Shown here one piece after another: positions 1 to 8,535 of a stretch of DNA of 55,014 nucleotides (position 1 is the first letter of the stretch; each line of letters opens with the position of its first letter). Where the stretch lies: positions 1-55,014 of the forward strand of contig NZ_LDJK01000033.1 in the NCBI RefSeq assembly GCF_001431535.1, given 5' to 3'. The notes below the pieces were generated by a model. The model did no database searches. It was not told the DNA's origin and worked only from the letters and a program-made list of their open reading frames with translations. The position numbers and the translations under genes were made by a program. This DNA comes from Stenotrophomonas chelatiphaga (GTDB lineage Bacteria > Pseudomonadota > Gammaproteobacteria > Xanthomonadales > Xanthomonadaceae).

Positions 1-2677
1 GTTCACCTCGGCCGGCCAGCATGGTCATCACCTTGTCCGCGATGTCGTCCTGCACGAACAGCACGCGGGCGGCCGAACAACGCTGGCCGGCCGAGGTGAA
101 CGCCGAACCGATCGCATCCTTGACCAGCTGTTCCGGCAGCGCCGACGAATCGGCGATGAAGGCGTTCTGGCCGCCGGTCTCGGCGATCAGTACACCGATC
201 GCGGCATCGCGTGCGGCCATCGCGCGGTTGATCGCACGGGCGGTGTCGGTGGAACCGGTGAAGGCCACGCCGGCCACGCGCGGGTCGGCAGTCAGCGCCG
301 CACCGACGGTGGCGCCGTCGCCCGGCAGGAACTGCAGCACGCCTTCCGGTACGCCTGCATCCAGCAGCAGCTTCACTGCGTAGTAGCCGATCAGGTTGGT
401 CTGTTCGGCCGGCTTGGCGATCACGCTGTTGCCCGCCGCCAGCGCCGCAGCGACCTGGCCCAGGAAGATCGCCAGCGGGAAGTTCCACGGGCTGATGCAC
501 ACGAACACGCCGCGGCCATGCAGCTGCAGTTCGTTGGATTCACCGGTCGGGCTGGGCAGCTTCTCGGCGTGCGCGAACTGCTCGCGTGCCTGCTTGGCGT
601 AGTAGCGCAGGAAGTCGACCGCTTCGCGCACTTCGGCCACGCCGTCGGGCAGGCTCTTGCCGGCTTCCTTCACGCACAGCGCCATGAACTCGGCGATGCG
701 CGCTTCCAGCTGGTCGGCGGCGTGTTCCAGGATCGCCGCGCGGCTGGTCGCCGGGGTGCGGTTCCAGGCCGGCTGCGCGGCGACGGCATTGGCCAGGGCC
801 TTCTGCACGGTCGCCGCATCGGCGGCCTGCCAGTGACCCACCACCTGGCGGGTGTCGGCCGGGTTGGTGACCGGCAGCGAGGCGCCGGTGACGGTGGCGC
901 CGGGCACCAGCGGTGCGGCAGTCCACGGCTTCACCGCGGCATTGAGCTGCTCGGCAAGGGCGCGCAGGGCGTTGTCGTTGGCCAGGTTGATGCCCATGGA
1001 ATTGTTCCTGTCGTGGTTCTGGCTGCGCAGCAGGTTCACCGGCAGCGGGATCTTGGGGTGGGCGATGTTGGACGGCGAAACGGCGGCGAAGGCACTGACC
1101 ATTTCCACCGGATCGCGGACCAGCTCGGCAATCGCCACGCGGTCGTCGGTGATGCGGTTGACGAAGCTGGAATTGGCGCCGTTCTCAAGCAGGCGACGCA
1201 CCAGGTAAGGCAGCAGGTCTTCGTGCGAACCGACCGGCGCGTACACGCGGCAGGGCAGGCCCAGGCGGTCGGCCGGGACCACTTCGGCATACAGGTCATC
1301 GCCCATGCCGTGCAGCTTCTGGTGCTCGTACACACCGCCCTTGGCGATGGTGCGGATGGCCGCGATGGTGTGCGCGTTGTGCGTGGCGAACATCGGGTAG
1401 ATCGCATCGCTATGGCCGAACAGGCGCTTGGCGCAGGCCAGGTAGGACACGTCGGTGTTCTGCTTGCGGGTGAACACCGGATAGCCCGGATAGCCTTCGA
1501 TCTGCGCGCGCTTGATCTCCGCATCCCAGTACGCGCCCTTGACCAGCCGCACCTGCAGGCGACGGCCGTTGCGGCGGGCCATGTCGGCGAGGAAATCGAT
1601 CGTGTACGGGGTGCGCTTCTGGTACGCCTGCACCACCACGCCGAAGCCATCCCAGCCGGCCAGCGAGGCATCGGAGAACACCGCATCGATGATGTCCAGC
1701 GACAGTTCCAGGCGGTCGGCCTCTTCGGCGTCCACCGTGCAGCCGATGCCGTAGCTTTTCGCCAGCTGCGCCAGCTCCAGCACGCCAGGCACCAGGTCCT
1801 GCAGCACGCGGGCGCGCTTGGCGTGCTCGTAGCGCGGGTACAGCGCCGACAGCTTGATCGAGATGCCCGGGGCGTTGTTGACGTCGCCCTCCGGGCGGCC
1901 ACCGCGGGCCTTGTGGTCACCACCGATGGCATGGATCGCGCGGCGGTAGTCCTCCAGGTAACGCAGGGCATCCTTCATGGTCAGCGCGCCTTCGCCGAGC
2001 ATGTCGAACGAATAGCGGTAGCTGGCGTTGTCACCCTTGTGCGAACGCTCCAGCGCCTCGCCGATGGTGCGGCCCATCACGAACTGGTGGCCCATGATCT
2101 TCATCGCCTGGCGCACGGCCAGGCGGATCACCGGCTCGCCCACGCGGCCCATCAGGCGCTTGAACGCGCCCGGTACGTCGGCACGGGTGACGTCGTTGAT
2201 CTGCACCAGCTTGCCGGTCAGCATCAGGCCCCAGGTGGACGCATTGACCAGCACCGAATCGCTGCCGCCCATGTGCTTCTTCCAGTCCGCATCGGCCAGC
2301 TTGTCGCGGATCAGCTTGTCGGCGGTGTCCTGGTCCGGAATGCGCAGCAGCGCTTCGGCCACGCACATCAGCAGTACGCCTTCCTCGCTGCCCAGGTCGT
2401 ACTGGCGCATGAAGGCTTCGATCGCGCCCTGGTCCTTGGCGCGCACGCGCACCCGGGCCACCAGGTCGGCGGCCAGCGCCTGCACCTGGGCCTGTTCGTC
2501 GGCCGGCAGGCGCGCCTGCGCCAGCAGCTCGGACACGTGGGTCGCCTCGTCCTTCAACCAGGCATCGGTGATCGCCTGGCGGAAGGGGGAGGGAGATGCC
2601 GGCAGTTCCGGCGACAGCAGCGCGTCGGCCGGCGGCGTGAAGCCGGGGGCAGCGGGCGAAAGAGTAGGTGCGTTCAT
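1..2677 (-). CDS. putA: Bifunctional proline dehydrogenase / glutamate-semialdehyde dehydrogenase, 3' end cut by window edge
   Basis: Oxidises proline to P5C (FAD, electrons to quinone) and then to glutamate (NAD+). About 892 codons are present and the frame is still open at base 1; the family is usually about 1,050 aa or longer, so the C-terminus lies outside. The N-terminal half carries the PRODH barrel, including the segment RLVKGAYWDAEIK. The second half is the aldehyde dehydrogenase, with the SPWNFPLAIF stretch and the catalytic Cys in SAGQRCSA near residue 866. The protein begins MNAPTLSPAAPG and I see no N-terminal ribbon-helix-helix, so unlike E. coli PutA it probably does not repress its own gene. 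The start is the ATG at 2677. The ribosome-binding site is weak. A TAAAAT hexamer (2711 to 2706 on the minus strand) is a possible -10 box. Confidence 0.96.
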   Translation of the reverse strand, partial: MNAPTLSPAAPGFTPPADALLSPELPASPSPFRQAITDAWLKDEATHVSELLAQARLPADEQAQVQALAADLVARVRVRAKDQGAIEAFMRQYDLGSEEGVLLMCVAEALLRIPDQDTADKLIRDKLADADWKKHMGGSDSVLVNASTWGLMLTGKLVQINDVTRADVPGAFKRLMGRVGEPVIRLAVRQAMKIMGHQFVMGRTIGEALERSHKGDNASYRYSFDMLGEGALTMKDALRYLEDYRRAIHAIGGDHKARGGRPEGDVNNAPGISIKLSALYPRYEHAKRARVLQDLVPGVLELAQLAKSYGIGCTVDAEEADRLELSLDIIDAVFSDASLAGWDGFGVVVQAYQKRTPYTIDFLADMARRNGRRLQVRLVKGAYWDAEIKRAQIEGYPGYPVFTRKQNTDVSYLACAKRLFGHSDAIYPMFATHNAHTIAAIRTIAKGGVYEHQKLHGMGDDLYAEVVPADRLGLPCRVYAPVGSHEDLLPYLVRRLLENGANSSFVNRITDDRVAIAELVRDPVEMVSAFAAVSPSNIAHPKIPLPVNLLRSQNHDRNNSMGINLANDNALRALAEQLNAAVKPWTAAPLVPGATVTGASLPVTNPADTRQVVGHWQAADAATVQKALANAVAAQPAWNRTPATSRAAILEHAADQLEARIAEFMALCVKEAGKSLPDGVAEVREAVDFLRYYAKQAREQFAHAEKLPSPTGESNELQLHGRGVFVCISPWNFPLAIFLGQVAAALAAGNSVIAKPAEQTNLIGYYAVKLLLDAGVPEGVLQFLPGDGATVGAALTADPRVAGVAFTGSTDTARAINRAMAARDAAIGVLIAETGGQNAFIADSSALPEQLVKDAIGSAFTSAGQRCSAARVLFVQDDIADKVMTMLAGRGE

Positions 2678-3095
2678 GCCGGTCCGGCCAGTGGAAAACT
2701 TGGCGATTTTAATCATTTTTTGGCCTGCGGATAGCCCCCTGATCGCCCCTCACGGGATTCCTGATAGCACCGCCCTGTAAAGGATTCAGCTGGATCGACA
2801 GGCATGGCTCGAATTATGCCGAAATCGGCAAATCGGCCGACGACACATTGCTGTGCTGCAGCATCGCATTTACCGTGAATGGACCTTGTAAGTGTCGAGA
2901 GGGCAGGGCTACCATCGAGACGTAACTCGCGGCAGGAACGCAGTTGCGACAGGATCAGGGCGCCGAACGCGCTGCGGGGGATCTGAATACGCAACGGCGA
3001 CGGTGTCCCCCACGGACGCTTGATGCCCGGGACCAGCTTGAAAGCTTGCTCGCCGCCAGCGATGGCGGTCACCGATGACGTCAAGGGTCTAGGCA
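2678..3095. other. Divergent intergenic region between putA and ctaC
   Basis: About 420 bp separate the divergent putA (-) and ctaC (+) starts. I find no convincing protein gene: open frames here lack a ribosome-binding site. The A/T-rich stretch at 2705-2721 is the most promoter-like part for putA. I could not place a convincing -35/-10 pair for ctaC. The long leader in front of ctaC may hold regulation of the oxidase cluster, but nothing specific is visible. Confidence 0.5.
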
Positions 3096-4058
3096 ATGAA
3101 GCAAAGCAGCGCGTGGGGCGGCAGGTGCGTGTCCGGGATCGCCATGATGGCGGCCGGAATGGCTTTTCCGGCACTGGGGTGGGCGCAGTCCGCCGATCCC
3201 AAGCCATGGCAGTTGAACATGGGCCGGGGGGTTACCCAGACCTCGCGACTGGCCTGGGAATCGAACATGCTCTCGCTGATCGTGGTCACGGTCATCGGCG
3301 TGATCGTGTTCGGCGCGATGGCCTATGCCATCTTCAAGTTCCGCAAATCCAAGGGCGCTGTCGCGGCGACCTTCAGCCACAACACCAAGGCCGAAATCAT
3401 CTGGACGGTGATCCCGGTGGTGATCCTGGTGGTGATGGCGTGGCCGGCCACCGCCAACCTGATCAAGATGTACGACACCCGCGATGCCGAGATGACCGTC
3501 AAGGTCACCGGTTACCAGTGGATGTGGCGCTATGAATACCTGGGCGAAGGCGTGGACTTCACCAGCCGGCTGGACCGCGAGTCCGACCGCGTGCGCCAGA
3601 GCGGCAAGGTGCCCACCCGCGAAAGCAATCCGCACTACCTGCTCGACGTGGACAACCGGCTGGTGCTGCCGGTCGATACCAAGGTGCGCTTCGTCATCAC
3701 CTCCGATGACGTGATCCATGCCTGGTGGGTGCCGGCGCTGGGCTGGAAGCAGGACGCCATCCCGGGCTTCATCAACGAGGCCTGGACCAGCATCGACACC
3801 CCCGGCGTCTACCGCGGGCAGTGCGCCGAACTGTGCGGCAAGGACCATGGCTTCATGCCGATCGTGGTCGAAGCGGTGTCCAAGGAAGACTTCAAGCAGT
3901 GGCTGGCGCAGAAGAAGCCGGCGCCTGCCGCCGCACCTGCCACGCCGAACGCGCCGGAGACCACCACGCCGCCCGGCGATGGCAGCGCGCCCCGGCAACC
4001 GGTGACCCCGGCCGAGCCTGCTGCTGCACCGGCCCCGGCGCCCACCACCGACGCCTGA
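3096..4058 (+). CDS. ctaC: Cytochrome c oxidase subunit II
   Basis: This subunit receives electrons from cytochrome c through the binuclear CuA centre and passes them to subunit I. The 320-aa protein has an N-terminal signal/TM segment, two further membrane helices (about residues 55-80 and 95-120) and a periplasmic cupredoxin domain. CuA ligands are visible: H208 in VIHAWW, and C243, C247, H251 and M254 in the block CAELCGKDHGFM. There is no fused cytochrome c domain. The last 50 residues are a Pro/Ala/Thr-rich tail with no recognised domain. It is the first gene of the oxidase cluster, followed 61 bp later by ctaD. The ATG at 3096 fits the signal sequence; the ribosome-binding site is only moderate. 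Confidence 0.97.
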   Translation: MKQSSAWGGRCVSGIAMMAAGMAFPALGWAQSADPKPWQLNMGRGVTQTSRLAWESNMLSLIVVTVIGVIVFGAMAYAIFKFRKSKGAVAATFSHNTKAEIIWTVIPVVILVVMAWPATANLIKMYDTRDAEMTVKVTGYQWMWRYEYLGEGVDFTSRLDRESDRVRQSGKVPTRESNPHYLLDVDNRLVLPVDTKVRFVITSDDVIHAWWVPALGWKQDAIPGFINEAWTSIDTPGVYRGQCAELCGKDHGFMPIVVEAVSKEDFKQWLAQKKPAPAAAPATPNAPETTTPPGDGSAPRQPVTPAEPAAAPAPAPTTDA

Positions 4059-4119
4059 CCCAACCGCCCGTGGCCGCACCGCGGCCACCGTGACAAATCG
4101 ATCTGAGAGGTGTTTTGCA

Positions 4120-5730
4120 ATGGCGCACTCGGCAGTTGGGCACGACGAACACCACGGTCATGCACAGGGCTTTTTCCAGCGCTGGCTGTTCAGCACCAAC
4201 CACAAGGACATCGGCACGCTGTACCTGCTTTTCAGCTTCGTGATGTTCATCATCGGCGCGGCGATGAGCGTGGTCATCCGCACCGAACTGGCACAGCCCG
4301 GCCTGCAGTTCGTCAAGCCGGAATTCTTCAACCAGATGACCACCATGCATGCGCTGGTGATGATCTTCGGCGGGGTGATGCCGGCCTTCGTCGGCCTGGC
4401 CAACTGGATGATCCCGCTGCAGATCGGTGCGCCGGACATGGCGCTGCCGCGCATGAACAACTGGTCGTTCTGGCTGCTGCCGGTAGCCTTCGGCATGCTG
4501 CTGCTGACCCTGTTCCTGCCCGGTGGCGCACCGGCCGGCGGCTGGACGCTGTATCCGCCGCTGTCGCTGCAGGGGGGCTACAACGTGGCGTTCACCGTGT
4601 TCGCCATCCACGTGGCCGGCATCAGTTCCATCATGGGCGCGATCAACATCATCGCCACCGTGCTCAACATGCGCGCACCGGGCATCGACCTGCTGAAGAT
4701 GCCGATCTTCTGCTGGGCCTGGCTGATCACCGCCTTCCTGCTGATCGCGGTGATGCCGGTGCTTGCCGGTGCGGTCACCATGCTGCTGACCGACAAGTTC
4801 TTCGGCACCAGTTTCTTCAACGCCGCCGGTGGCGGTGACCCGGTGATGTTCCAGCACATCTTCTGGTTCTTCGGGCACCCGGAGGTGTACATCATGATCC
4901 TGCCGGCGTTCGGCGTGGTCAGCGAAATCATCCCCACCTTCAGCCGCAAGCCTCTGTTCGGCTACCAGGCCATGGTCTACGCCACGGCCGCCATCGCCTT
5001 CCTGTCCTTCATCGTCTGGGCCCACCACATGTTCACCGTGGGCATGCCGCTGGGTGGCGAGATCTACTTCATGTTCGCCACCATGCTGATCTCCATCCCG
5101 ACCGGGGTGAAGGTGTTCAACTGGGTCAGCACGATGTGGCGCGGTTCGCTCACCTTCGAAGCGCCGATGCTGTGGTCGGTGGCGTTCGTCATCCTGTTCA
5201 CCATCGGCGGTTTCTCCGGCCTGATGCTGGCCATCGTCGCGGCGGATTTCCAGTACCACGACACCTACTTCGTGGTCGCGCATTTCCACTACGTGCTGGT
5301 CACCGGCGCGGTGTTCGCGCTGATCGCGGCGGTGTACTACTGGTGGCCGAAGTGGACCGGCCGGATGTACAGCGAAAAGTGGGCGAAGTTCCATTTCTGG
5401 TGGTCGATCGTGTTCGTCAACCTGCTGTTCTTCCCGCAGCATTTCCTCGGCCTGGCCGGCATGCCCCGGCGCATCCCGGATTACAGCGTGGCCTTCGCCG
5501 ACTGGAACCTGATCAGCTCGATCGGTGCGTTCGGCATGTTCGCCACGCCCTTCATGATGGCCGCGATCCTGCTGGCCTCGCTGCGCAACGGTGAAAAGGC
5601 CGAAGCGCGCAGCTGGGAAGGCGCGCGCGGGCTGGAATGGACGGTGCCGTCACCGGCGCCGGCGCATACCTTCACCACCCCGCCGGTGATCCGCCCGGGC
5701 GATCTGGCCCACGATGACATCAGCCACTGA
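4120..5730 (+). CDS. ctaD: Cytochrome c oxidase subunit I
   Basis: Catalytic subunit of the aa3-type terminal oxidase: reduces O2 to water at the heme a3-CuB site and pumps protons. The 536-aa protein is a twelve-helix heme-copper oxidase core. Landmarks are TTMHALVMIFGG (heme a His), FGHPEVYI (CuB His and the cross-linked Tyr), the adjacent AHHMFT histidines and HFHYVL (heme histidines). An in-frame GTG at 4090 would add ten residues, but GAGAGG at 4105-4110 is correctly spaced for the ATG at 4120, so I prefer that start. The gene continues into a 44-aa peptide gene and ctaG, consistent with one operon. Confidence 0.97.
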   Translation: MAHSAVGHDEHHGHAQGFFQRWLFSTNHKDIGTLYLLFSFVMFIIGAAMSVVIRTELAQPGLQFVKPEFFNQMTTMHALVMIFGGVMPAFVGLANWMIPLQIGAPDMALPRMNNWSFWLLPVAFGMLLLTLFLPGGAPAGGWTLYPPLSLQGGYNVAFTVFAIHVAGISSIMGAINIIATVLNMRAPGIDLLKMPIFCWAWLITAFLLIAVMPVLAGAVTMLLTDKFFGTSFFNAAGGGDPVMFQHIFWFFGHPEVYIMILPAFGVVSEIIPTFSRKPLFGYQAMVYATAAIAFLSFIVWAHHMFTVGMPLGGEIYFMFATMLISIPTGVKVFNWVSTMWRGSLTFEAPMLWSVAFVILFTIGGFSGLMLAIVAADFQYHDTYFVVAHFHYVLVTGAVFALIAAVYYWWPKWTGRMYSEKWAKFHFWWSIVFVNLLFFPQHFLGLAGMPRRIPDYSVAFADWNLISSIGAFGMFATPFMMAAILLASLRNGEKAEARSWEGARGLEWTVPSPAPAHTFTTPPVIRPGDLAHDDISH

Positions 5731-5737
5731 GGTGCCC

Positions 5738-5872
5738 ATGCACGATGCCAACCCGGTCCGCGATGACATGGCCCTGCGCCGCCAGCGCGCACGCCGCACT
5801 GCCCAATGGGTGGGGGCGGTTGCGGTGCTGGTGTATGTGGGCTTCATCCTCAGTGGGGTGATCGGCCGATGA
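5738..5872 (+). CDS. 44-aa single-helix membrane peptide in the oxidase operon
   Basis: Small gene 7 bp after ctaD whose stop overlaps the ctaG start (ATGA at 5869-5872). The product has a charged N-terminus ([20 protein letters not shown]) followed by one hydrophobic helix of about 18 residues ending SGVIGR. Tight spacing on both sides and the clear charged-head/helix layout argue that it is real. Small single-helix proteins at this position occur in other proteobacterial oxidase operons, where they are annotated as small assembly proteins. That role is inferred here from position and topology, not from a recognised motif. Confidence 0.75.
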   Translation: MHDANPVRDDMALRRQRARRTAQWVGAVAVLVYVGFILSGVIGR

Positions 5873-6459
5873 ACGCGCCGCAGGCTACCGCCCCGTCCCG
5901 GCATGCCGGCCTGCCGCGCCTGATCGGCGTGGCGGTGGCGGTGTTCCTGCTGACCTTCTCGCTGGTGCCGCTGTACCGCATCGCCTGCGAAAAGGTGTTC
6001 GGCGTACGCCTGGAACGCGGCCCCGGCGCGCAGGCCAGCGTCGGCGCCGCGGCCGGCAAGCGCACCGTGCGCGTGGAATTCGACGGCGGGGTGAACTCGC
6101 AGCTGCCATGGGCCTTCCATCCAGAACAGCTGACCATGGACGTGGTGCCCGGCGAGCTCAACGAAGCGCTGTATTTCGCGCGCAACGACGGCAAGGTCGC
6201 CATCGTCGGCAGCGCGGTACCGTCGGTGGCCCCGGCGCGCGCGTCCGGCTATTTCAGCAAGACCGAATGCTTCTGCTTCACCGCACAGACCCTGCAGGCC
6301 GGGGAGAAGCGCGACATGCCGGTGCGTTTCATCGTCGATCCGTCGCTGCCGCCGGAGATCCGCACCATCACCCTGTCCTACACCTTCTACAAGAACGACG
6401 CGCTCTCCGCGCGCCTTGCACCGGCCAGTGTGCCGGCCGATGCGCACGCCGCGCCCTGA
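5869..6459 (+). CDS. ctaG: Cytochrome c oxidase copper-assembly protein CtaG (Cox11 family)
   Basis: Delivers copper to the CuB site of subunit I. The 196-aa protein has one N-terminal membrane helix (about residues 16-35) and a periplasmic immunoglobulin-like Cox11 domain. The copper-binding CFCF motif is present with C134 and C136 in KTECFCF. The start at 5869 overlaps the stop of the preceding 44-aa gene by four bases, which points to translational coupling. An upstream in-frame start would run through that gene and is rejected. Confidence 0.95.
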   Translation: MNAPQATAPSRHAGLPRLIGVAVAVFLLTFSLVPLYRIACEKVFGVRLERGPGAQASVGAAAGKRTVRVEFDGGVNSQLPWAFHPEQLTMDVVPGELNEALYFARNDGKVAIVGSAVPSVAPARASGYFSKTECFCFTAQTLQAGEKRDMPVRFIVDPSLPPEIRTITLSYTFYKNDALSARLAPASVPADAHAAP

Positions 6460-6485
6460 GCGCGCCACCGAACCGGACAACGACC

Positions 6486-7361
6486 ATGGCCCAGCTTCCT
6501 TCCGACGCCAACGTGTACTACGTGCCGACCCACAGCCGATGGCCGTTCATCGGCTCCATCGCGATGATGGTGACCATGGTCGGCGTGGCCAGCTGGCTCA
6601 ACGACGCGACGTGGGGCAAGTGGAGCTTCTTCACCGGGCTGGCGATGCTGGTGCTGACCCTGTTCTGGTGGTTCAGCGACGTGGTGCGCGAATCGCAGGC
6701 GGGCCACTACAACCAGCAGGTGGACGGCTCGTTCCGGATGGGAATGGTGTGGTTCATCTTCTCCGAAGTGATGTTCTTCGGCGCCTTCTTCGGCGCGTTG
6801 TTCTATACCCGCGCGCTGGGCCTGCCGTGGCTGGGCGGCGAGGGCGACGGGGTGATGACCAACGAACTGCTGTGGCAGGGCTATTCGTCGGGCTGGCCGA
6901 CCAACGGCCCCGCCGCGATCGGTGGTCAGTTCCAGACCATCCCGGCGTGGGGCCTGCCGCTGATCAACACGCTGATCCTGCTGACCTCCGGCGTCACCCT
7001 GACCATCGCCCACCATGCGCTGAAGGCCGGCCATCGCCGCCAGCTGCTGACCTGGCTGGGCATCACCGTGGTGCTGGGGCTGGTGTTCCTGACCCTGCAG
7101 GCGGAGGAATACATCCACGCCTATACCGAGCTCAACCTCACCCTCGGTTCGGGCATCTACGGGTCCACGTTCTTCATGCTGACCGGTTTCCATGGCGCAC
7201 ACGTGCTGCTGGGAACGATCATGCTGGCGGTGATGTGGCTGCGCGCGGCCAAGGGCCACTTCACCCGCGACAACCATTTCGGCTTCGAAGCCGCGGCCTG
7301 GTACTGGCACTTCGTCGACGTGGTGTGGCTGATGCTGTTCCTGTTCGTCTACGTGCTTTGA
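6486..7361 (+). CDS. ctaE: Cytochrome c oxidase subunit III
   Basis: Third core subunit of the aa3 oxidase; in the family it has seven helices and stabilises the complex and proton uptake. The 291-aa protein shows hydrophobic helices throughout and the family segments MVWFIFSEVMFFGAFF and GFHGAHVLLG, and it ends WYWHFVDVVWLMLFLFVYVL. The ATG at 6486 begins MAQLPSDANVYYVP, the usual subunit III N-terminus. It follows ctaG by 26 bp and is convergent with the small gene at 7379-7597. Confidence 0.97.
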   Translation: MAQLPSDANVYYVPTHSRWPFIGSIAMMVTMVGVASWLNDATWGKWSFFTGLAMLVLTLFWWFSDVVRESQAGHYNQQVDGSFRMGMVWFIFSEVMFFGAFFGALFYTRALGLPWLGGEGDGVMTNELLWQGYSSGWPTNGPAAIGGQFQTIPAWGLPLINTLILLTSGVTLTIAHHALKAGHRRQLLTWLGITVVLGLVFLTLQAEEYIHAYTELNLTLGSGIYGSTFFMLTGFHGAHVLLGTIMLAVMWLRAAKGHFTRDNHFGFEAAAWYWHFVDVVWLMLFLFVYVL

Positions 7362-7378
7362 TTCACGTAACGCTTGCC

Positions 7379-7597
7379 TCAGCGGGCGATGCCATGCGGC
7401 TGGATCCAGCCGCCCCAGATGCCGATGACCACCAGCAGGATCAGCGCCACCGACACCGCGATGCGCCGGGTCAGTGCATTGACGGTGCGCTTGGTCTGGC
7501 CCCGATCCACCAGCAGGTAGTACAGGCCGGCGCCCAGGTTCCAGACGATGACGATGAGGAACGCAATCACCAGCAGGGTCTTCAGCGAATCGTTCAT
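7379..7597 (-). CDS. Twin transmembrane protein, DUF2909 type
   Basis: The 72-aa product has two hydrophobic helices (about residues 7-30 and 46-65) joined by a short positive loop (DRGQTKRTVNALTRR). This is the layout of DUF2909 proteins, which commonly sit beside cytochrome oxidase genes; their function is unknown. Here the gene is on the opposite strand from the rest of the cluster, 17 bp from the ctaE stop and divergent from SURF1 with a 57-bp gap. It therefore needs its own promoter. Confidence 0.85.
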   Translation of the reverse strand: MNDSLKTLLVIAFLIVIVWNLGAGLYYLLVDRGQTKRTVNALTRRIAVSVALILLVVIGIWGGWIQPHGIAR

Positions 7598-7654
7598 GCG
7601 CGGCTCGATGGCGGGGCGGATGGGCCTATCTGACCGCGTTTGCGGCCGTTTGTC

Positions 7655-8362
7655 ATGATGCGACGGCACACGCGGTTGCTGGGCTGGATGCTGGCCCTGG
7701 TGGCGATGGCGGTGTTCTGCCTGCTCGGCTGCTGGCAGCTGCAGCGCATGCAGCAGAAGCAGGCCTTGCTGCAGGCGCAGGCCGCGGCGGCCGCACAACC
7801 TTCCAGCACCCTGTCGCGCGCGCTGGCCGCCGCCGGCCCCGTGCACGGCATCGTCGACCACGGCCGCTTCCTGACGGGGCTGGTGCTGCTGGACAACCAG
7901 ATGCGCCACGGCCGCGCCGGGGTGAAGGTCTATCGCCCGTTCCGCAGCGACGAGGGCGCGCTGCTGCTGGTGGACCTGGGCTGGCGCGTGCTGCCTGCCG
8001 ATCGCACGCTGCCGGTGATCCCGCCGCCGCCCTCCCCGGTGGCCGTGCGCGGCCTGCTGGCGCCCGCGCCGGCGCCAGGGCTGGCGCTGGGGCCGGTGGC
8101 GAGCCCGGCCGGTCCGCAACGCTGGCTGGCCAGCCGCCTGCAGTCCGACGCGCTGGCCCCTCTGCTGGGCCTGCCCGGCCTGCCCACGCGCGTGCTGCGG
8201 CTGGATCCCGCGCTGCCGTTCGGCGACGAGCGCGACCTGGACCTGCTGCCCAACACGCTGCCGCCGCAGCGTCATCTCGGCTATGCGGTGCAGTGGTTCG
8301 GCCTGGCCCTGACCGTGCTGGTGGTGGCGCTGGTGCTGGAATGGCGCCGCCGCCGGCGGTAG
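7655..8362 (+). CDS. SURF1-family cytochrome oxidase biogenesis protein
   Basis: SURF1 proteins assist insertion of heme a into cytochrome oxidase. The protein (about 235 aa) has the family topology: one helix at each end (residues about 8-27 and 205-225) flanking a periplasmic domain. It shows the family segments LLGCWQLQRM and RFLTGLVLLDNQ. Two adjacent ATGs (7655 and 7658) are possible starts; no strong ribosome-binding site distinguishes them. The TAG stop (8360-8362) lies inside the GTAG that begins a downstream SMAG palindrome. Confidence 0.9.
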   Translation: MMRRHTRLLGWMLALVAMAVFCLLGCWQLQRMQQKQALLQAQAAAAAQPSSTLSRALAAAGPVHGIVDHGRFLTGLVLLDNQMRHGRAGVKVYRPFRSDEGALLLVDLGWRVLPADRTLPVIPPPPSPVAVRGLLAPAPAPGLALGPVASPAGPQRWLASRLQSDALAPLLGLPGLPTRVLRLDPALPFGDERDLDLLPNTLPPQRHLGYAVQWFGLALTVLVVALVLEWRRRRR

Positions 8363-8467
8363 TGACGGCCGCTGGCCGCTGGCCGCTGGTCGCTGGTGGG
8401 TGACGACCGTTGGTCGTCACGCTCTTGCCGGCAGCAGAAGCGTGACGACCAACGGTCGTCACCCACC
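8359..8467. repeat. SMAG (GTAG) palindromic repeat with a perfect 28-bp inverted pair
   Basis: Begins with GTAGTGACGGCCGCTGGCC overlapping the SURF1 stop. It continues with a perfect inverted repeat whose 28-bp arms (8395-8422 and 8440-8467) are separated by 17 bp. Each arm is itself a GACGACC/GGTCGTC palindrome. This matches the dimeric arrangement described for S. maltophilia SMAG elements. The RNA could fold into a long hairpin between SURF1 and the next gene. Confidence 0.9.
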
Positions 8468-8535
8468 GAACCCACCACCGAACCCACCACTCCTCCCACC
8501 GGCACACCCTTCCCCAACATGAGAAAATGCTGCCC

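Noticed and set aside
518..2734. Long plus-strand open frame (738 codons) opposite putA
   Set aside because: It is a shadow of putA caused by high GC at third positions; it has His/Gln/Arg-rich low-complexity composition and no domain.
3892..5442. Long minus-strand frame opposite ctaD
   Set aside because: Composition dominated by His, Arg, Glu and Gln, no family pattern, while ctaD on the other strand has all expected motifs.
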